From contig BOKF01000004.1 in NCBI GenBank assembly GCA_016860845.1, positions 293,789-357,788 of the forward strand: 64,000 bases of DNA, written 5' to 3'. The notes beneath the pieces are model-generated. The model had not been told where the DNA came from and did no database searches. It worked only from the letters and a program-made list of their open reading frames with translations. Below are positions 25,594 to 34,406 of this stretch, in pieces. A program made the position numbers and the translations under genes. Numbering within the stretch: the first letter of the stretch is position 1; each line of letters starts with the position of its first letter. The DNA comes from Chloroflexota bacterium. Lineage in GTDB: Bacteria > Chloroflexota > Anaerolineae > 4572-78 > J111.

Positions 25594-27738
25594 ATGACAA
25601 CGCATCAAGGACAGTTACACGATCACAGAGATCACATGGGGCATCATGGGTCTCATGGAGACCACGCCCCGACTCAAGCCCACGCCCAGGCCGACCGCAG
25701 CGCCGACCATCAGGCACACAAGGGCCCTTCGGTCTCTGCCCACGCCGGGCACGAGGGCCACGACAAACACGCCGGTCACAGTGAGGCAATGTTCCGCGAC
25801 CGCTTCTGGCTCACCCTGATCTTGACCATCCCGGTCCTCATTTACAGCGAGATGATCCAGCATTTGCTCGGCTTTCACCCGCCGGCCTTCTCCGGCTCCA
25901 CCTGGATCGCACCCCTCCTTTCGAGCTTCATCTTCTGGTGGGGTGGCTGGCCTTTTCTGAAAGGAGCGGTGGCTGAACTGAGCAATCGCCGGCCGGGGAT
26001 GATGACCCTGGTCGCCCTGGCGATTACCACCGCTTACGCCTACAGCCTGGCCATTGATTTGGGACTGGTAGTTGGGATGTCGTTCTACTGGGAAATGGCC
26101 ACCCTGGTCGTCATTATGCTCCTGGGCCACTGGCTGGAAATGCGGGCGGTGGGCAGCGCCCAGAGCGCCTTGAATGAACTGGCCAAGCTCCTGCCTGATA
26201 CAGCGGAACGAATCGTGGCGGACCGTATCGAGCAGGTGCCAGTCAGCGCCCTCACGCTGAATGATCTGGTACTTGTCCGGCCAGGGGCGCAGGTTCCGGC
26301 CGACGGGCAGGTGGAAGAAGGCGAAAGCCAGGTCAACGAGAGCATGATCACCGGCGAGTCCCGCCCGGTCCACAAGCAGCCGGGCAGCGAGGTGATCGCC
26401 GGGACGGTCAACAGCAGCGGCTCGTTGCGGGTGCGGATCACCCGCACCGGCGAGCAAACGATGCTGGCCGGGATTATGCGCCTGGTGGCCGAGGCCCAGA
26501 GCAGCCGCAGCCGGGCCCAAGATTTGGCCGACCGGGCCGCCTACTGGCTGACCTTTGTGGCGCTCGGGGTGGCGGTGGTGACCTTAATCGGTTGGGTTCT
26601 GGCGCGAGGGTTTGACACCTACACCTTGGAACGGGTGGTGACAGTGCTGGTGGTCGCCTGTCCGCACGCTCTGGGGCTGGCTATTCCCCTGGTTATCGCC
26701 ATCTCCACTACGCTTTCGGCCCGCAACGGCATCCTGGTCCGCGACCGGCTGGCGTTGGAACAGGCCCGCCGCCTGAATGTAGTGGTCTTTGATAAAACCG
26801 GCACGCTGACCAAGGGTGAGCAGGGCTTGGTCGCGGTCGCTACGGCTGAGGGAATGGGCGAGGCCCAGGCCCTGGCCCTGGTCGCCGCCGTGGAAAGGGA
26901 CAGCGAGCATATCATTGCCCGCGCCCTGGTTGAAGCGGCTCAAGAGCGAGGCGTCCAAGTCCCGGCGGCCACTGGCTTCCAGGCGTTGCCGGGGCGCGGC
27001 GTCCAGGCTGCGGTGAACGGACGAACCTTGCAGGTCGGCGGGCCGCGCCTGCTGGAACAAGCTGGCGTGAGCCTGCCGGAGACGTTGGCGCACCAGGCCC
27101 AGCAGTGGGGCGAGCGCGGGCAAACGGTAGTCTATCTGCTGGAGGGAAGCCAGGTGTTGGCCGCCTTTGCCCTGGCCGATGTCATCCGCCCCGAAAGCCG
27201 CGAGGCAGTAGCCGCGCTCAAGCAGCAGGGCATTGGAGTAGCGATGCTGACCGGCGACTCCGAGGCCGTGGCCCGTTGGGTGGCCGGCGAGCTGGGCATT
27301 GAAACGACCTTTGCCCAGGTGCTGCCGGAGCACAAGGCCGAGAAGGTCAAAGCCTTGCAGCAGCGCGGCCAAAAGGTGGCCATGGTTGGCGATGGGGTGA
27401 ACGACGCCCCGGCCCTGGCCCAGGCCGATGTGGGGATTGCCATTGGCGCGGGCACGGACGTGGCCCGGGCGTCGGCAGGGATTGTGCTGGTGCGCAACGA
27501 TCCACGCGACATCGGACGGATCATCCAATTGAGCCGGGCCAGTTATCGCAAAATGGTTGAGAACCTGGGCTGGGCGGTAGGCTACAATGCTATTGCCCTG
27601 CCGCTGGCGGCAGGCGTGCTGGCCGGGCTGGGGTTCGTGCTCCCGGCCTGGGTCGGAGCGGTGCTGATGTCGCTGAGCACAATCATCGTGGCTATCAATG
27701 CTCAAACCTTACGGCGGTTGGATTTACGATTAAAGTAA
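25594..27738 (+). CDS. copB: CopB-type copper/silver P-type ATPase
   Basis: The 714-residue P1B-type ATPase has a very His-rich N-terminus (residues 1-65, with HDHRDHMGHHGSHGDH and similar runs) in place of CxxC domains. It has about eight membrane helices. The membrane metal motif is CPH in VACPHALGLAIPL, typical of the CopB (P1B-3) branch that exports copper or silver. DKTGTLTKG contains the phosphorylated Asp, TGES is the actuator motif, and [10 protein letters not shown] is the hinge motif. It pumps metal out of the cytoplasm using ATP. The start has AAGGGGG upstream. Long antisense frames here are due to high GC. Confidence 0.93.
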   Translation: MTTHQGQLHDHRDHMGHHGSHGDHAPTQAHAQADRSADHQAHKGPSVSAHAGHEGHDKHAGHSEAMFRDRFWLTLILTIPVLIYSEMIQHLLGFHPPAFSGSTWIAPLLSSFIFWWGGWPFLKGAVAELSNRRPGMMTLVALAITTAYAYSLAIDLGLVVGMSFYWEMATLVVIMLLGHWLEMRAVGSAQSALNELAKLLPDTAERIVADRIEQVPVSALTLNDLVLVRPGAQVPADGQVEEGESQVNESMITGESRPVHKQPGSEVIAGTVNSSGSLRVRITRTGEQTMLAGIMRLVAEAQSSRSRAQDLADRAAYWLTFVALGVAVVTLIGWVLARGFDTYTLERVVTVLVVACPHALGLAIPLVIAISTTLSARNGILVRDRLALEQARRLNVVVFDKTGTLTKGEQGLVAVATAEGMGEAQALALVAAVERDSEHIIARALVEAAQERGVQVPAATGFQALPGRGVQAAVNGRTLQVGGPRLLEQAGVSLPETLAHQAQQWGERGQTVVYLLEGSQVLAAFALADVIRPESREAVAALKQQGIGVAMLTGDSEAVARWVAGELGIETTFAQVLPEHKAEKVKALQQRGQKVAMVGDGVNDAPALAQADVGIAIGAGTDVARASAGIVLVRNDPRDIGRIIQLSRASYRKMVENLGWAVGYNAIALPLAAGVLAGLGFVLPAWVGAVLMSLSTIIVAINAQTLRRLDLRLK

Positions 27739-27784
27739 AATGGCCACGGATTGGTCTGTTTTAATTAGGCTAACGATGATAACC

Positions 27785-27820
27785 AATGGGGCGTCGATCT
27801 GAACCTCTACGCCCCATTTT
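27785..27820 (+). terminator. Rho-independent terminator after copB
   Basis: AATGGGGCGT (27785-27794) pairs with ACGCCCCATT (27809-27818), followed by TT. It lies 46 bases after the copB stop codon. Confidence 0.75.
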
Positions 27821-27850
27821 AAGTTCGTCGCTACAAGTCCTCTCATGAAT

Positions 27851-27887
27851 AAGACCTGTCGTTTCCGACAGGTCTTATTCTTTTTAT
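27851..27887 (+). terminator. Hairpin with T-run, also a TGTCG/CGACA palindrome
   Basis: AAGACCTGTCG (27851-27861) and CGACAGGTCTT (27866-27876) form an 11-bp stem with loop TTTC, followed by ATTCTTTTT. It works as a terminator by structure. Its core CCTGTCG-N4-CGACAGG is the same as the palindrome before copB, so it may also be an operator. Confidence 0.7.
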
Positions 27888-27955
27888 CCTCCAAAGCAAG
27901 ACTGTCGCTTTGGACGGGGGCAAAAGCTGGTAAATGGGTTATATTCAATTCAAAT
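27888..27955 (+). promoter_or_regulatory. Promoter module upstream of peroxiredoxin
   Basis: ACTGTCGCTTTGGACGGGGG is followed, 28 bases from the start of GGACG, by TATATTC. It matches the module before copB in order and spacing. TATATT is a candidate -10 element; no classic -35 lies 17 bases upstream, so an activator or alternative sigma factor may be needed. Confidence 0.45.
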
Positions 27956-27998
27956 TACGAAATGGTTCACCGTTTTCAAATTCTTGAAAGGAGGTCTT

Positions 27999-28547
27999 AT
28001 GAGCAGATACCCACTCGAAGAATCCTCGCCACTGGCTGTCGGTACTCTGGCTCCGGACTTTCGGCTTCCGCGCACCCCGGACCAGACTGTGGCTTTGAGT
28101 AGTTTTCACGGCCAACCGGTCATCCTGGCCTTCTACGTGGCCGACTGGCATCCAGTTTGTACGGACCAACTGGCGCTCTACCAAGAATTTCTGCCCGAAT
28201 TTCAGCGTTTCAACGCGGTGCTGCTGGGCATCTCGGTGGATAGCGCCTGGTGTCATCTGGCCTTTGCCCGCGATTACAAGTTGACCTTCCCGCTTCTGGC
28301 AGACGCCGAGCCAAAAGGGGCAATGGCCCAGGCCTACGGGGTTTATCGGCCCCAGCACGGCGCGAGCGAACGGGCGATTTTTGTGATAGACGCCACCGGC
28401 ATCATCCGCTGGAGCTACCTGGCGCCAATGGGTATCAACCCCGGTGTTGACGGCATCTTAACTGCCCTCGAAAAACTAGCCGCAACGGAAACTAAGGAGG
28501 ACTTGAAAAATGTGCAGATAATACAAGCTAATAGATTCAGCAGGTAA
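27999..28547 (+). CDS. Peroxiredoxin (AhpC/TSA family)
   Basis: The 182-residue protein is a thioredoxin-fold peroxidase. The N-terminus LAPDFRLPRTPDQTVALS is typical. The active site FYVADWHPVCTDQ has the peroxidatic Cys near residue 49, and the conserved Arg is in GASERAIFVID. A further Cys in SAWCHLAF could be the resolving residue. It reduces peroxides using a thiol donor. GAAAGGAGG supports the ATG at 27999. The promoter module shared with copB suggests induction together with copper export, which makes sense because copper generates peroxide stress. The MFS gene follows after a hairpin. Confidence 0.87.
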   Translation: MSRYPLEESSPLAVGTLAPDFRLPRTPDQTVALSSFHGQPVILAFYVADWHPVCTDQLALYQEFLPEFQRFNAVLLGISVDSAWCHLAFARDYKLTFPLLADAEPKGAMAQAYGVYRPQHGASERAIFVIDATGIIRWSYLAPMGINPGVDGILTALEKLAATETKEDLKNVQIIQANRFSR

Positions 28548-28564
28548 GACAACAGAAAAATACA

Positions 28565-28595
28565 GGGGTGGGTCAGCCAGATGCTGATCCACCCC
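28565..28595. promoter_or_regulatory. Long inverted repeat between peroxiredoxin and MFS genes
   Basis: GGGGTGGGTCAGC and GCTGATCCACCCC form a 13-base stem with one mismatch around CAGAT. It has no T-run and lies 22 bases before the MFS start, so it could be an operator or an RNA processing or attenuation structure. Confidence 0.45.
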
Positions 28596-28616
28596 GATAC
28601 CAATAGGAGGATCATC

Positions 28617-29930
28617 ATGAGCCTAATGAGTAAAGCAATCAAAATTTCAAACCAACCAACCGTACTGACGGGTAGCAGCCTAGTCGCCTTTCTGGCCGTA
28701 GTTCATCTGGCTAGTGACGCGGTGACCAATATCTTCTCGGCTCTCTTGCCGACTCTCCAGCATCACTTTGGCTTAACCGAAACCGGCCTGGCGATGCTTG
28801 TGGCCACCCTGGCCTTCAGCGCCGCGATGACGCAACCCTTGTTTGGCGCGCTGGCCGACCACGTTGGCCACCGTCAAGTGGGCGCATTGGGGGTTATCCT
28901 GAATGCAGGACTGTTAAGTCTGATCGGGATTGTACCCACTGTCTATCTCCTCTTTGGCCTGCTGCTGATCGGCGGTCTCGGTTCTGCCGCCCTGCACCCG
29001 GCCATTGCCAGTATTGCCCGGACGGCCGGTGGGAAGAAAGGTGAACTTGCAGTCAGCCTCTTTAGTGCCGGAGGAACGATTGGCGTTGCTTTGGGGCCGG
29101 TCATTGTCCTTTTGATCATCTCGAACCTGGGACCGAGCTTTACCCCCTGGCTCATGCTTCCTGCCATCCTTGTGGGTGGGTTAATGTTTTTCATCGTGCC
29201 ACCTCAGGAAATTGCCTCTCCGAGACTTCGGTCCCGCGTGTTGAACAAACAACTCTTGGCCGGACCCGTGGGCCTGCTGTCTCTAACCGGCATTTTGAGC
29301 AGCATTGCCTTTGTAACGTTTACCAGCGCCATACCCTTATGGCTGGTACAAGTCCATGGTTTAGCTCACGACGATTCGCTCATCGGTTGGACCTTAGCCG
29401 CCTTCTCCCTGTCGGCGGCTTTGGGTGGAATTATGGCCGGGATACTTAGCCATCGTCTCAGTCATCGCCTGCTCATTACGAGTTCCACTTTACTGGCCCT
29501 GCTACCACTTCTAGCGATCTTTTACTTTGAGCCGGGTACGCTGCTCTTTTTCCTGATGGTGATGTTGGCCGGCGGCCTGCAAAATGCTAGCCTACCCCTG
29601 ATGATTGTTAGCGCCCAGGACCTGGCGCCTCGCTCTCAGGCTGCGGCTTCGGGCATGCTGATGGGTTTCAGCACCGGGGTGGCCGGCGTGCTTTATATAG
29701 GGGTTGGCCACTTGCAGGAGCTGGTTGGCCTAACTCAAGCAATGAGCTTGAGTTACCTGGCCTTGATCCCAGCAGCCCTGTTGGCCTTCTATATCTTGAC
29801 CAAATATCGTCCCACGGTTAACCGAGCTAAACAGACCCCCGTCACAATCACATCATGTTTTTGCTTACCCAGCCTAGGCGTAAATATTAGCACTTGCCCC
29901 CTGTCGAGCGGAGCGGCACGGCAAGGCTGA
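28617..29930 (+). CDS. MFS transporter (Fsr/fosmidomycin-resistance-like)
   Basis: The 437-residue protein is a major facilitator superfamily transporter with about 12 membrane segments. The segment beginning LVAFLAVVHLASDAVTNIFS and the loop GALADHVGHRQVG (the MFS motif A region) are clear. The pattern resembles Fsr-type efflux proteins. The start at 28617 follows AGGAGG directly, better than an upstream Met at 28581. The last 30 residues (from about TPVTITSCFC) look unlike a normal MFS end, and the gene stops next to a GAPDH-like remnant, so the C-terminus may have been altered by recombination. The substrate is unknown. Confidence 0.8.
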   Translation: MSLMSKAIKISNQPTVLTGSSLVAFLAVVHLASDAVTNIFSALLPTLQHHFGLTETGLAMLVATLAFSAAMTQPLFGALADHVGHRQVGALGVILNAGLLSLIGIVPTVYLLFGLLLIGGLGSAALHPAIASIARTAGGKKGELAVSLFSAGGTIGVALGPVIVLLIISNLGPSFTPWLMLPAILVGGLMFFIVPPQEIASPRLRSRVLNKQLLAGPVGLLSLTGILSSIAFVTFTSAIPLWLVQVHGLAHDDSLIGWTLAAFSLSAALGGIMAGILSHRLSHRLLITSSTLLALLPLLAIFYFEPGTLLFFLMVMLAGGLQNASLPLMIVSAQDLAPRSQAAASGMLMGFSTGVAGVLYIGVGHLQELVGLTQAMSLSYLALIPAALLAFYILTKYRPTVNRAKQTPVTITSCFCLPSLGVNISTCPLSSGAARQG

Positions 29931-30000
29931 AACTACGCCAGAGGTTGAGAAAAACGGGGCAACATTCACGGCCAAAACTGACCGAGCTGTGAGCTCTGTC
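29929..30000 (+). pseudogene. Remnant of a GAPDH C-terminus
   Basis: The frame beginning at 29929 reads ETTPEVEKNGATFTAKTDRA. This parallels the end of the type II GAPDH (ERNGAASIAKTDRALGLV). Only about 25 residues can be matched, with gaps. It is probably what is left of a second gap gene copy or a recombination scar at the end of the MFS gene. Confidence 0.4.
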
Positions 30001-30236
30001 CTCGAATGGTGGCCTTCACTCGAGTTTTCTGGCAAGAGATCATCTCCATTGGGTTAATGCGTTCTTGACGAAGGTTGAATTCCAAGTAGAATCTCTCAAC
30101 ACCCCCTCCCAGGGGGGAGGGGTATTGATTTACTGCTCGCGTGGATGAGGCAGAGATAAAATAGTCAGGGTCGCGTCACACTCTTGTAGGAACGAATGAA
30201 AATGACCGAAGATTACACTAAGGAAAGAATTACTCG
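30001..30236. other. Intergenic region with GC-rich palindrome
   Basis: No gene is seen. Around 30099-30125 a C-run/G-run palindrome (CCCCTCCC...GGGGAGGGG) can form a hairpin, without a T-run. The rest should hold the promoter of the flavin reductase gene. Confidence 0.35.
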
Positions 30237-30806
30237 ATGTCCAAACTTACCATCGAACCTAACACCACCTTTTACCCAGTAGCCGTAGCGCTGATTACGA
30301 CCGGTGGGGATACACCGAATGTGATGACCTGTAATCGCCTCGCCTCCGTCTCGGCCGAGCCGCCGCGTCTGGCGATCTCGGTTCGCCCGGCTCGCTACTC
30401 CCATCACCTCATTAAAACAACCGGCGAGTTTGTCGTCAATCTCCCCACCCCTGAGCAAACAACCTTGACCGATTATCTAGGGGTAGTGAGCGGTCGCAAA
30501 GAGAACAAGATTGAAATTGCCGGACTACACCTTGCACCCGCGCTGAAGATCAGTACACCGCTGTTGGCAGACTGCCCGGTCAATATTGAATGTATCGTCG
30601 AAAAAGAGATAGAACTGGATTCACACACGATGTTCATTGGCCTGGTACAGGTGGTGCATGTCGAAGAGGCGCTGCTGGATGCGAATGCCGAAGTGGATTT
30701 CGTCCGGGCAGGTGGGCTGACCTACGCCAGTGGCGTGGTGCGCGAGCGGCCCACCTACTCTTTCCGGGTAGACGATTTACGCCGCGCGGTTCAGAAAAGG
30801 GGGTGA
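30237..30806 (+). CDS. Flavin reductase family protein
   Basis: The 189-residue protein fits the flavin reductase-like domain (FMN-binding split barrel). It begins with YPVAVALITTGGDTPNVMTC, followed by SVSAEPPRLAISVRP and HHLIKTTGEFVVNLP, the usual FMN-binding signature. Such proteins bind FMN and pass electrons from NAD(P)H or act as general flavoproteins. A link to copper is not established; it may help metal or stress-related reductions. The start has AAGGAA upstream. The YHS gene follows in the same direction after about 80 bases. Confidence 0.85.
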   Translation: MSKLTIEPNTTFYPVAVALITTGGDTPNVMTCNRLASVSAEPPRLAISVRPARYSHHLIKTTGEFVVNLPTPEQTTLTDYLGVVSGRKENKIEIAGLHLAPALKISTPLLADCPVNIECIVEKEIELDSHTMFIGLVQVVHVEEALLDANAEVDFVRAGGLTYASGVVRERPTYSFRVDDLRRAVQKRG

Positions 30807-30885
30807 TAGCATTAGGAATAAGCCTTTGTTCTTGCTCAAGAAAAAAAGTTGGCAACATTTAAGTCTAATTTAGGGGGAATATAAA

Positions 30886-31077
30886 ATGCACGAACATCAG
30901 CAACAAAGCACGCTCAAAAGCAACGAGCATATTGATCCGGTCTGTGGAATGACGGTGGTGGAAAGCCCCACCGCGATCACAACAGAATACAAAGGCAAAA
31001 CCTATTATTTCTGCGCGCCGGGCTGCAAGGCAGCATTTGAGAAGGATCCCGAAAAGTATCTGCAGCCAACTTCGTAA
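30886..31077 (+). CDS. YHS domain protein, His-rich N-terminus
   Basis: The 63-residue protein has a short His/Gln-rich start (MHEHQQQ) and then a YHS domain: DPVCGMTVVE, TEYKGKTYYFCAPGCKAAF and EKDPEKYL. The Cys residues are those expected to bind a metal. GGGGGAA precedes the ATG. It is first in a group with CsoR-like, CopZ-like and CopA genes, so copper binding or delivery is likely. It resembles the 57-residue protein at 5841 in its core but has a different N-terminus. Confidence 0.87.
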   Translation: MHEHQQQSTLKSNEHIDPVCGMTVVESPTAITTEYKGKTYYFCAPGCKAAFEKDPEKYLQPTS

Positions 31078-31163
31078 ACTTATGCTCAGCGCCAAAAAGC
31101 CCGGTAGCCTGGTAAGCACGTTAGGTATGTATCTAATCCAGGATAAACCGAAGGAGAGAGTTT

Positions 31164-31442
31164 ATGGAAGCAAAAAAGAAAACCGATCTTTTACGCCGGG
31201 TGAAGATTACCAGCGGTCATCTTAAGGGCGTGGAAAAAATGATCGAAGAGGACGCCTACTGCATCAAAATTATCGAACAGATCCAGGCTATCCAGGCTGC
31301 GCTTAACAAGATCAGTACTCTGATCCTGGATGATCACTTGCATCACTGTGTGACAACTGCGGTGCGTGGCGAAGACCGAGCCGAGCGCGAGCGGGTGCTG
31401 TCCGAAATCGCCAATGTATTTGAGGCTGCATCCAAAATTTAG
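31164..31442 (+). CDS. csoR: CsoR-like copper-sensing repressor
   Basis: The 92-residue protein is an all-helical CsoR/FrmR (DUF156) family regulator. The helix RRVKITSGHLKGVEKMIEED and the metal ligands Cys (DAYCIKI), His and Cys (HLHHCVTTA) fit the Cys-His-Cys copper-sensing type rather than the formaldehyde sensor. Such proteins bind operator DNA as tetramers and let go when Cu(I) binds. GGAGAG lies upstream of the ATG. Its place directly before the copZ- and copA-like genes supports control of copper export. The operator was not identified. Confidence 0.88.
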   Translation: MEAKKKTDLLRRVKITSGHLKGVEKMIEEDAYCIKIIEQIQAIQAALNKISTLILDDHLHHCVTTAVRGEDRAERERVLSEIANVFEAASKI

Positions 31443-31479
31443 CGATTTACGCTTTTCATTGAAACAAGGAGATGATCTT

Positions 31480-31689
31480 ATGACGACTCTGACCGTGAAA
31501 GCAACCAATATTTCCTGCGGCCACTGCGTTCGCACGATTCAGAACGAAGTGGGTGAACTGCCGGGCGTGCAGCGGGTGGAGGCCAAGGAGGATACCAAGT
31601 TAGTCACCATTTCCTTCGAGTCCCCGGCAACACAGGAGCAAATTGAGAAATTGATGGTGGAGATCGGGTATCCGGTTGAAGCCACCTGA
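31480..31689 (+). CDS. copZ: CopZ-like heavy-metal-associated chaperone
   Basis: The 69-residue HMA protein contains the metal site ISCGHCVRTIQNEV, a CxxC motif near residues 12-15. The rest of the ferredoxin-like fold is present (GVQRVEAKEDTKLVTISFE, then IEKLMVEIGYPV). It delivers Cu(I) to the copper ATPase encoded next. The ATG at 31480 is chosen because AAGGAG lies 9 bases upstream; longer frames upstream overlap csoR and have no coding character. The spacing to copA is 49 bases. Confidence 0.9.
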   Translation: MTTLTVKATNISCGHCVRTIQNEVGELPGVQRVEAKEDTKLVTISFESPATQEQIEKLMVEIGYPVEAT

Positions 31690-31738
31690 AATAATGAGGG
31701 AGGCACACCCCTCGTCAATTGTGCCGGAGTAGAACAAC

Positions 31739-34207
31739 ATGAATGCGAAACAAGTGACTTTACCCATTACCGGCATGACCTGCGCCAACTGTGCGGCGAC
31801 CATCGAGCGTGGGCTGAAGAAACTGCCTTCTGCCCAGAACGCTGCTGTCAACCTGGCCTCCGAGCGGGCCTCGTTGGCGTTTGATCCTGACCAATTGACG
31901 CTGGATCAAGTCATCGCCCGCATCGAAAAATCCGGCTATGGCGTGGCCATGGCCGAAGTCACCCTGCCTATTCGCCGCCTAAGCGACAACAGCGACGCTC
32001 AACGCCTGGAGAAGACCCTGCGCCAACTGGATGGCGTGGTTGAGGCCAGTGTAAACTACGCTGCCGAAAAAGCCATCGTCAAATATATCCCTACTGTAGT
32101 CAGCCAGGGTGACCTGCGCCGGGCTATTGGCGCGGCCGGCTTTGAGACTGTCATCGTCGAGGGCAATGCTGAAGACGCCGAGCGCCTGGCTCGCGAGAAG
32201 GAGATCAACCATCAGAAGCATTTACTGGTTGTCGGTCTTATCTTCACCGTGCCGCTGTTCCTGCTGGCAATGGCCCGTGACTTTGGCCTGCTCAACTCGT
32301 TTTTTGGTGGAATGATGCCCGGGATGATCATGGCCGGACACGGTGTGGTCGCGCCCTGGTTCAACTGGCTCTTGTTTGCCCTGGCCACGCCGGTACAGTT
32401 TTATGTCGGCTGGCAATACTACATCGGCAGCTACAAGTCGCTGCGCAACGGTTCGGCCAATATGGATGTCCTTATCGCAATGGGCACGACGGTAGCGTAT
32501 CTCTACAGCGTCGTCGTGCTCCTGGCTACGACCGTGTTCAATAGCAATGTGATGGGCGACCACGTCTACTTTGAGACGGCGGCCGTTATCATCGTTCTGA
32601 TCGTCCTGGGCAAATTTCTCGAAGCGCGAGCCAAAGGCCAAACTTCCGAAGCCATTAAGAAGCTGATGGGCCTGCGGGCCAAAACCGCCCGCGTTATCCG
32701 CGACGGCGCAGAGGCCGATGTGCCGATTGACGACGTGCGTGTGGGTGATCTCGTTCTGGTTCGCCCCGGCGAAAAAATCCCAGTAGATGGTGTGATCGTT
32801 GAGGGTAAGTCCACGGTGGACGAATCAATGCTGACCGGTGAGTCCATGCCGGTCGAAAAGTCATCCGGGGCAGCGGTTATTGGGGCCACTATCAACAAAC
32901 AAGGCTTACTCAAATTTGAAGCGACCAAAGTGGGCAAAGAAACGGTCCTGGCGCAAATTATCAAGTTGGTCGAAGAAGCGCAAGGCAGCAAAGCGCCGAT
33001 CCAGAAGTTGGCCGACTATGTCTCGTCCATCTTCGTGCCAGCCGTGATTGTCATTGCCTTGCTCACCTTTCTCGGCTGGTACTTCCTCGGCGGCGCGGGC
33101 TTCACCTATGCCCTCATCAACATGGTGGCGGTGCTGGTCATCGCCTGCCCCTGCGCCTTGGGGTTGGCCACACCGACAGCCATTATGGTAGGGACCGGCA
33201 AAGGCGCCGAACGCGGCCTGCTGTTCAAATCGTCCGAGGCGCTGGAGCGGGCCGGCAAAATCGGGACGGTGGTCTTGGATAAGACCGGCACTATCACCCG
33301 TGGTCTCCCAACCGTGACCGATATCGTCCTGAACGGCAGAGGACTGGCTGAAACTGAAGTCCTGCGGCTGGCCGCGTCTGCCGAAAAAGGTAGTGAGCAT
33401 CCGCTGGCCGAAGCCATCGTCGCCGCCGCCACCGAACGCGGTCTGAAGTTCGGGGATTTGGCCGGTTTTCAAGCTATCTCCGGGCAAGGCATTGCCGCCC
33501 AGGTCGACGGTCGCGAGGTGCTTGTCGGCAATCCGCGGCTGATGGAAGCACGAGGACTGGCTCTTAACGGTCTTGAAAAGGAAGTTTCTCGCCTGCAGTC
33601 GGAAGCCAAAACGGCGATGATCGCCGCGGTGAACGGCGAAGTCACCGGGGTGATCGCTGTCGCCGATACCATCAAAGATGGCTCGGTTGAGGCCATTGCC
33701 GAACTCCACCGGATGGGACTGGAAGTGATTATGCTCACCGGCGACAATCAGAAAACAGCCGAGGCGATTGGCCAAGCGGCTGGCGTAGATCGAGTGATTG
33801 CAGAAGTGCTGCCGGGCGACAAGGCTGCCGTCGTCAAGAAGTTACAGGACGAGGGTAAGGTTGTGGCTATGGTCGGTGATGGCGTAAACGATGCGCCGGC
33901 GTTGGCCCAGGCCGATGTCGGCATCGCCATCGGCACCGGCACAGACGTGGCTATGGCTGCTGCGCCGGTGACCCTCATGAGTGGTGATTTGCGCGGCGTG
34001 CCCCGGGCTATCGCCCTATCGCGTCGCACGATGCAAACCATCAAACAAAACCTGTTCTGGGCCTTCTTCTACAACGTTATCCTCATCCCGGTGGCAGCGC
34101 TGGGTTGGCTGGTGCCTATCCTGGCAGCTGCGGCCATGGCCTTCAGTTCCATCTTCGTGGTAACGAACAGCCTGCGGCTGCGCGGCTATAAGCTTGACTC
34201 CGCCTAG
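31739..34207 (+). CDS. copA: CopA-type Cu(I) P-type ATPase
   Basis: The 822-residue P1B-1 ATPase exports Cu(I). The first HMA domain has GMTCANCAA near residue 15. The second (about 78-140) has the fold but no CxxC: the motif is replaced by [10 protein letters not shown], so only one domain can bind metal in the usual way. The membrane motif CPC lies in [13 protein letters not shown], the phosphorylated Asp in DKTGTITRG, and TGES and [10 protein letters not shown] are present. It is preceded by csoR- and copZ-like genes in the same direction, so one copper-induced operon is likely. A second ATPase of the CPH type lies at 25594. Confidence 0.95.
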   Translation: MNAKQVTLPITGMTCANCAATIERGLKKLPSAQNAAVNLASERASLAFDPDQLTLDQVIARIEKSGYGVAMAEVTLPIRRLSDNSDAQRLEKTLRQLDGVVEASVNYAAEKAIVKYIPTVVSQGDLRRAIGAAGFETVIVEGNAEDAERLAREKEINHQKHLLVVGLIFTVPLFLLAMARDFGLLNSFFGGMMPGMIMAGHGVVAPWFNWLLFALATPVQFYVGWQYYIGSYKSLRNGSANMDVLIAMGTTVAYLYSVVVLLATTVFNSNVMGDHVYFETAAVIIVLIVLGKFLEARAKGQTSEAIKKLMGLRAKTARVIRDGAEADVPIDDVRVGDLVLVRPGEKIPVDGVIVEGKSTVDESMLTGESMPVEKSSGAAVIGATINKQGLLKFEATKVGKETVLAQIIKLVEEAQGSKAPIQKLADYVSSIFVPAVIVIALLTFLGWYFLGGAGFTYALINMVAVLVIACPCALGLATPTAIMVGTGKGAERGLLFKSSEALERAGKIGTVVLDKTGTITRGLPTVTDIVLNGRGLAETEVLRLAASAEKGSEHPLAEAIVAAATERGLKFGDLAGFQAISGQGIAAQVDGREVLVGNPRLMEARGLALNGLEKEVSRLQSEAKTAMIAAVNGEVTGVIAVADTIKDGSVEAIAELHRMGLEVIMLTGDNQKTAEAIGQAAGVDRVIAEVLPGDKAAVVKKLQDEGKVVAMVGDGVNDAPALAQADVGIAIGTGTDVAMAAAPVTLMSGDLRGVPRAIALSRRTMQTIKQNLFWAFFYNVILIPVAALGWLVPILAAAAMAFSSIFVVTNSLRLRGYKLDSA

Positions 34208-34406
34208 TCTTGAGCCGCTGGTAAAGCGCGAGGACAGGCAAGGCGAAACTCAGGCCACGCTGGTTCAACCTTAATTCTGGACCAGCGTGGCTGTGTGCCT
34301 GGGTTGAGTTGGTCAACCCACCCTGCGGCCATAACCTTCCTAACCCCATCTACCCCCAGGATTCTGACACAACTCAATTTGCCTTTTTTAATGAAAGGAG
34401 AGAACA
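34208..34406. other. Intergenic region with inverted repeat
   Basis: GCCACGCTGGT and ACCAGCGTGGC (about 34254-34264 and 34282-34292) form an 11-bp stem. There is no T-run, so it is not a classic terminator. It may act as an operator or stabilise the copA transcript end. Confidence 0.45.

Noticed and set aside
25615..27705. Long minus-strand frames (301 and 373 codons)
   Set aside because: They mirror the copB-like ATPase, whose motifs are clear on the plus strand; high GC makes such shadows common.
32906..33775. 289-codon minus-strand frame
   Set aside because: Antisense shadow of the CopA-type ATPase.
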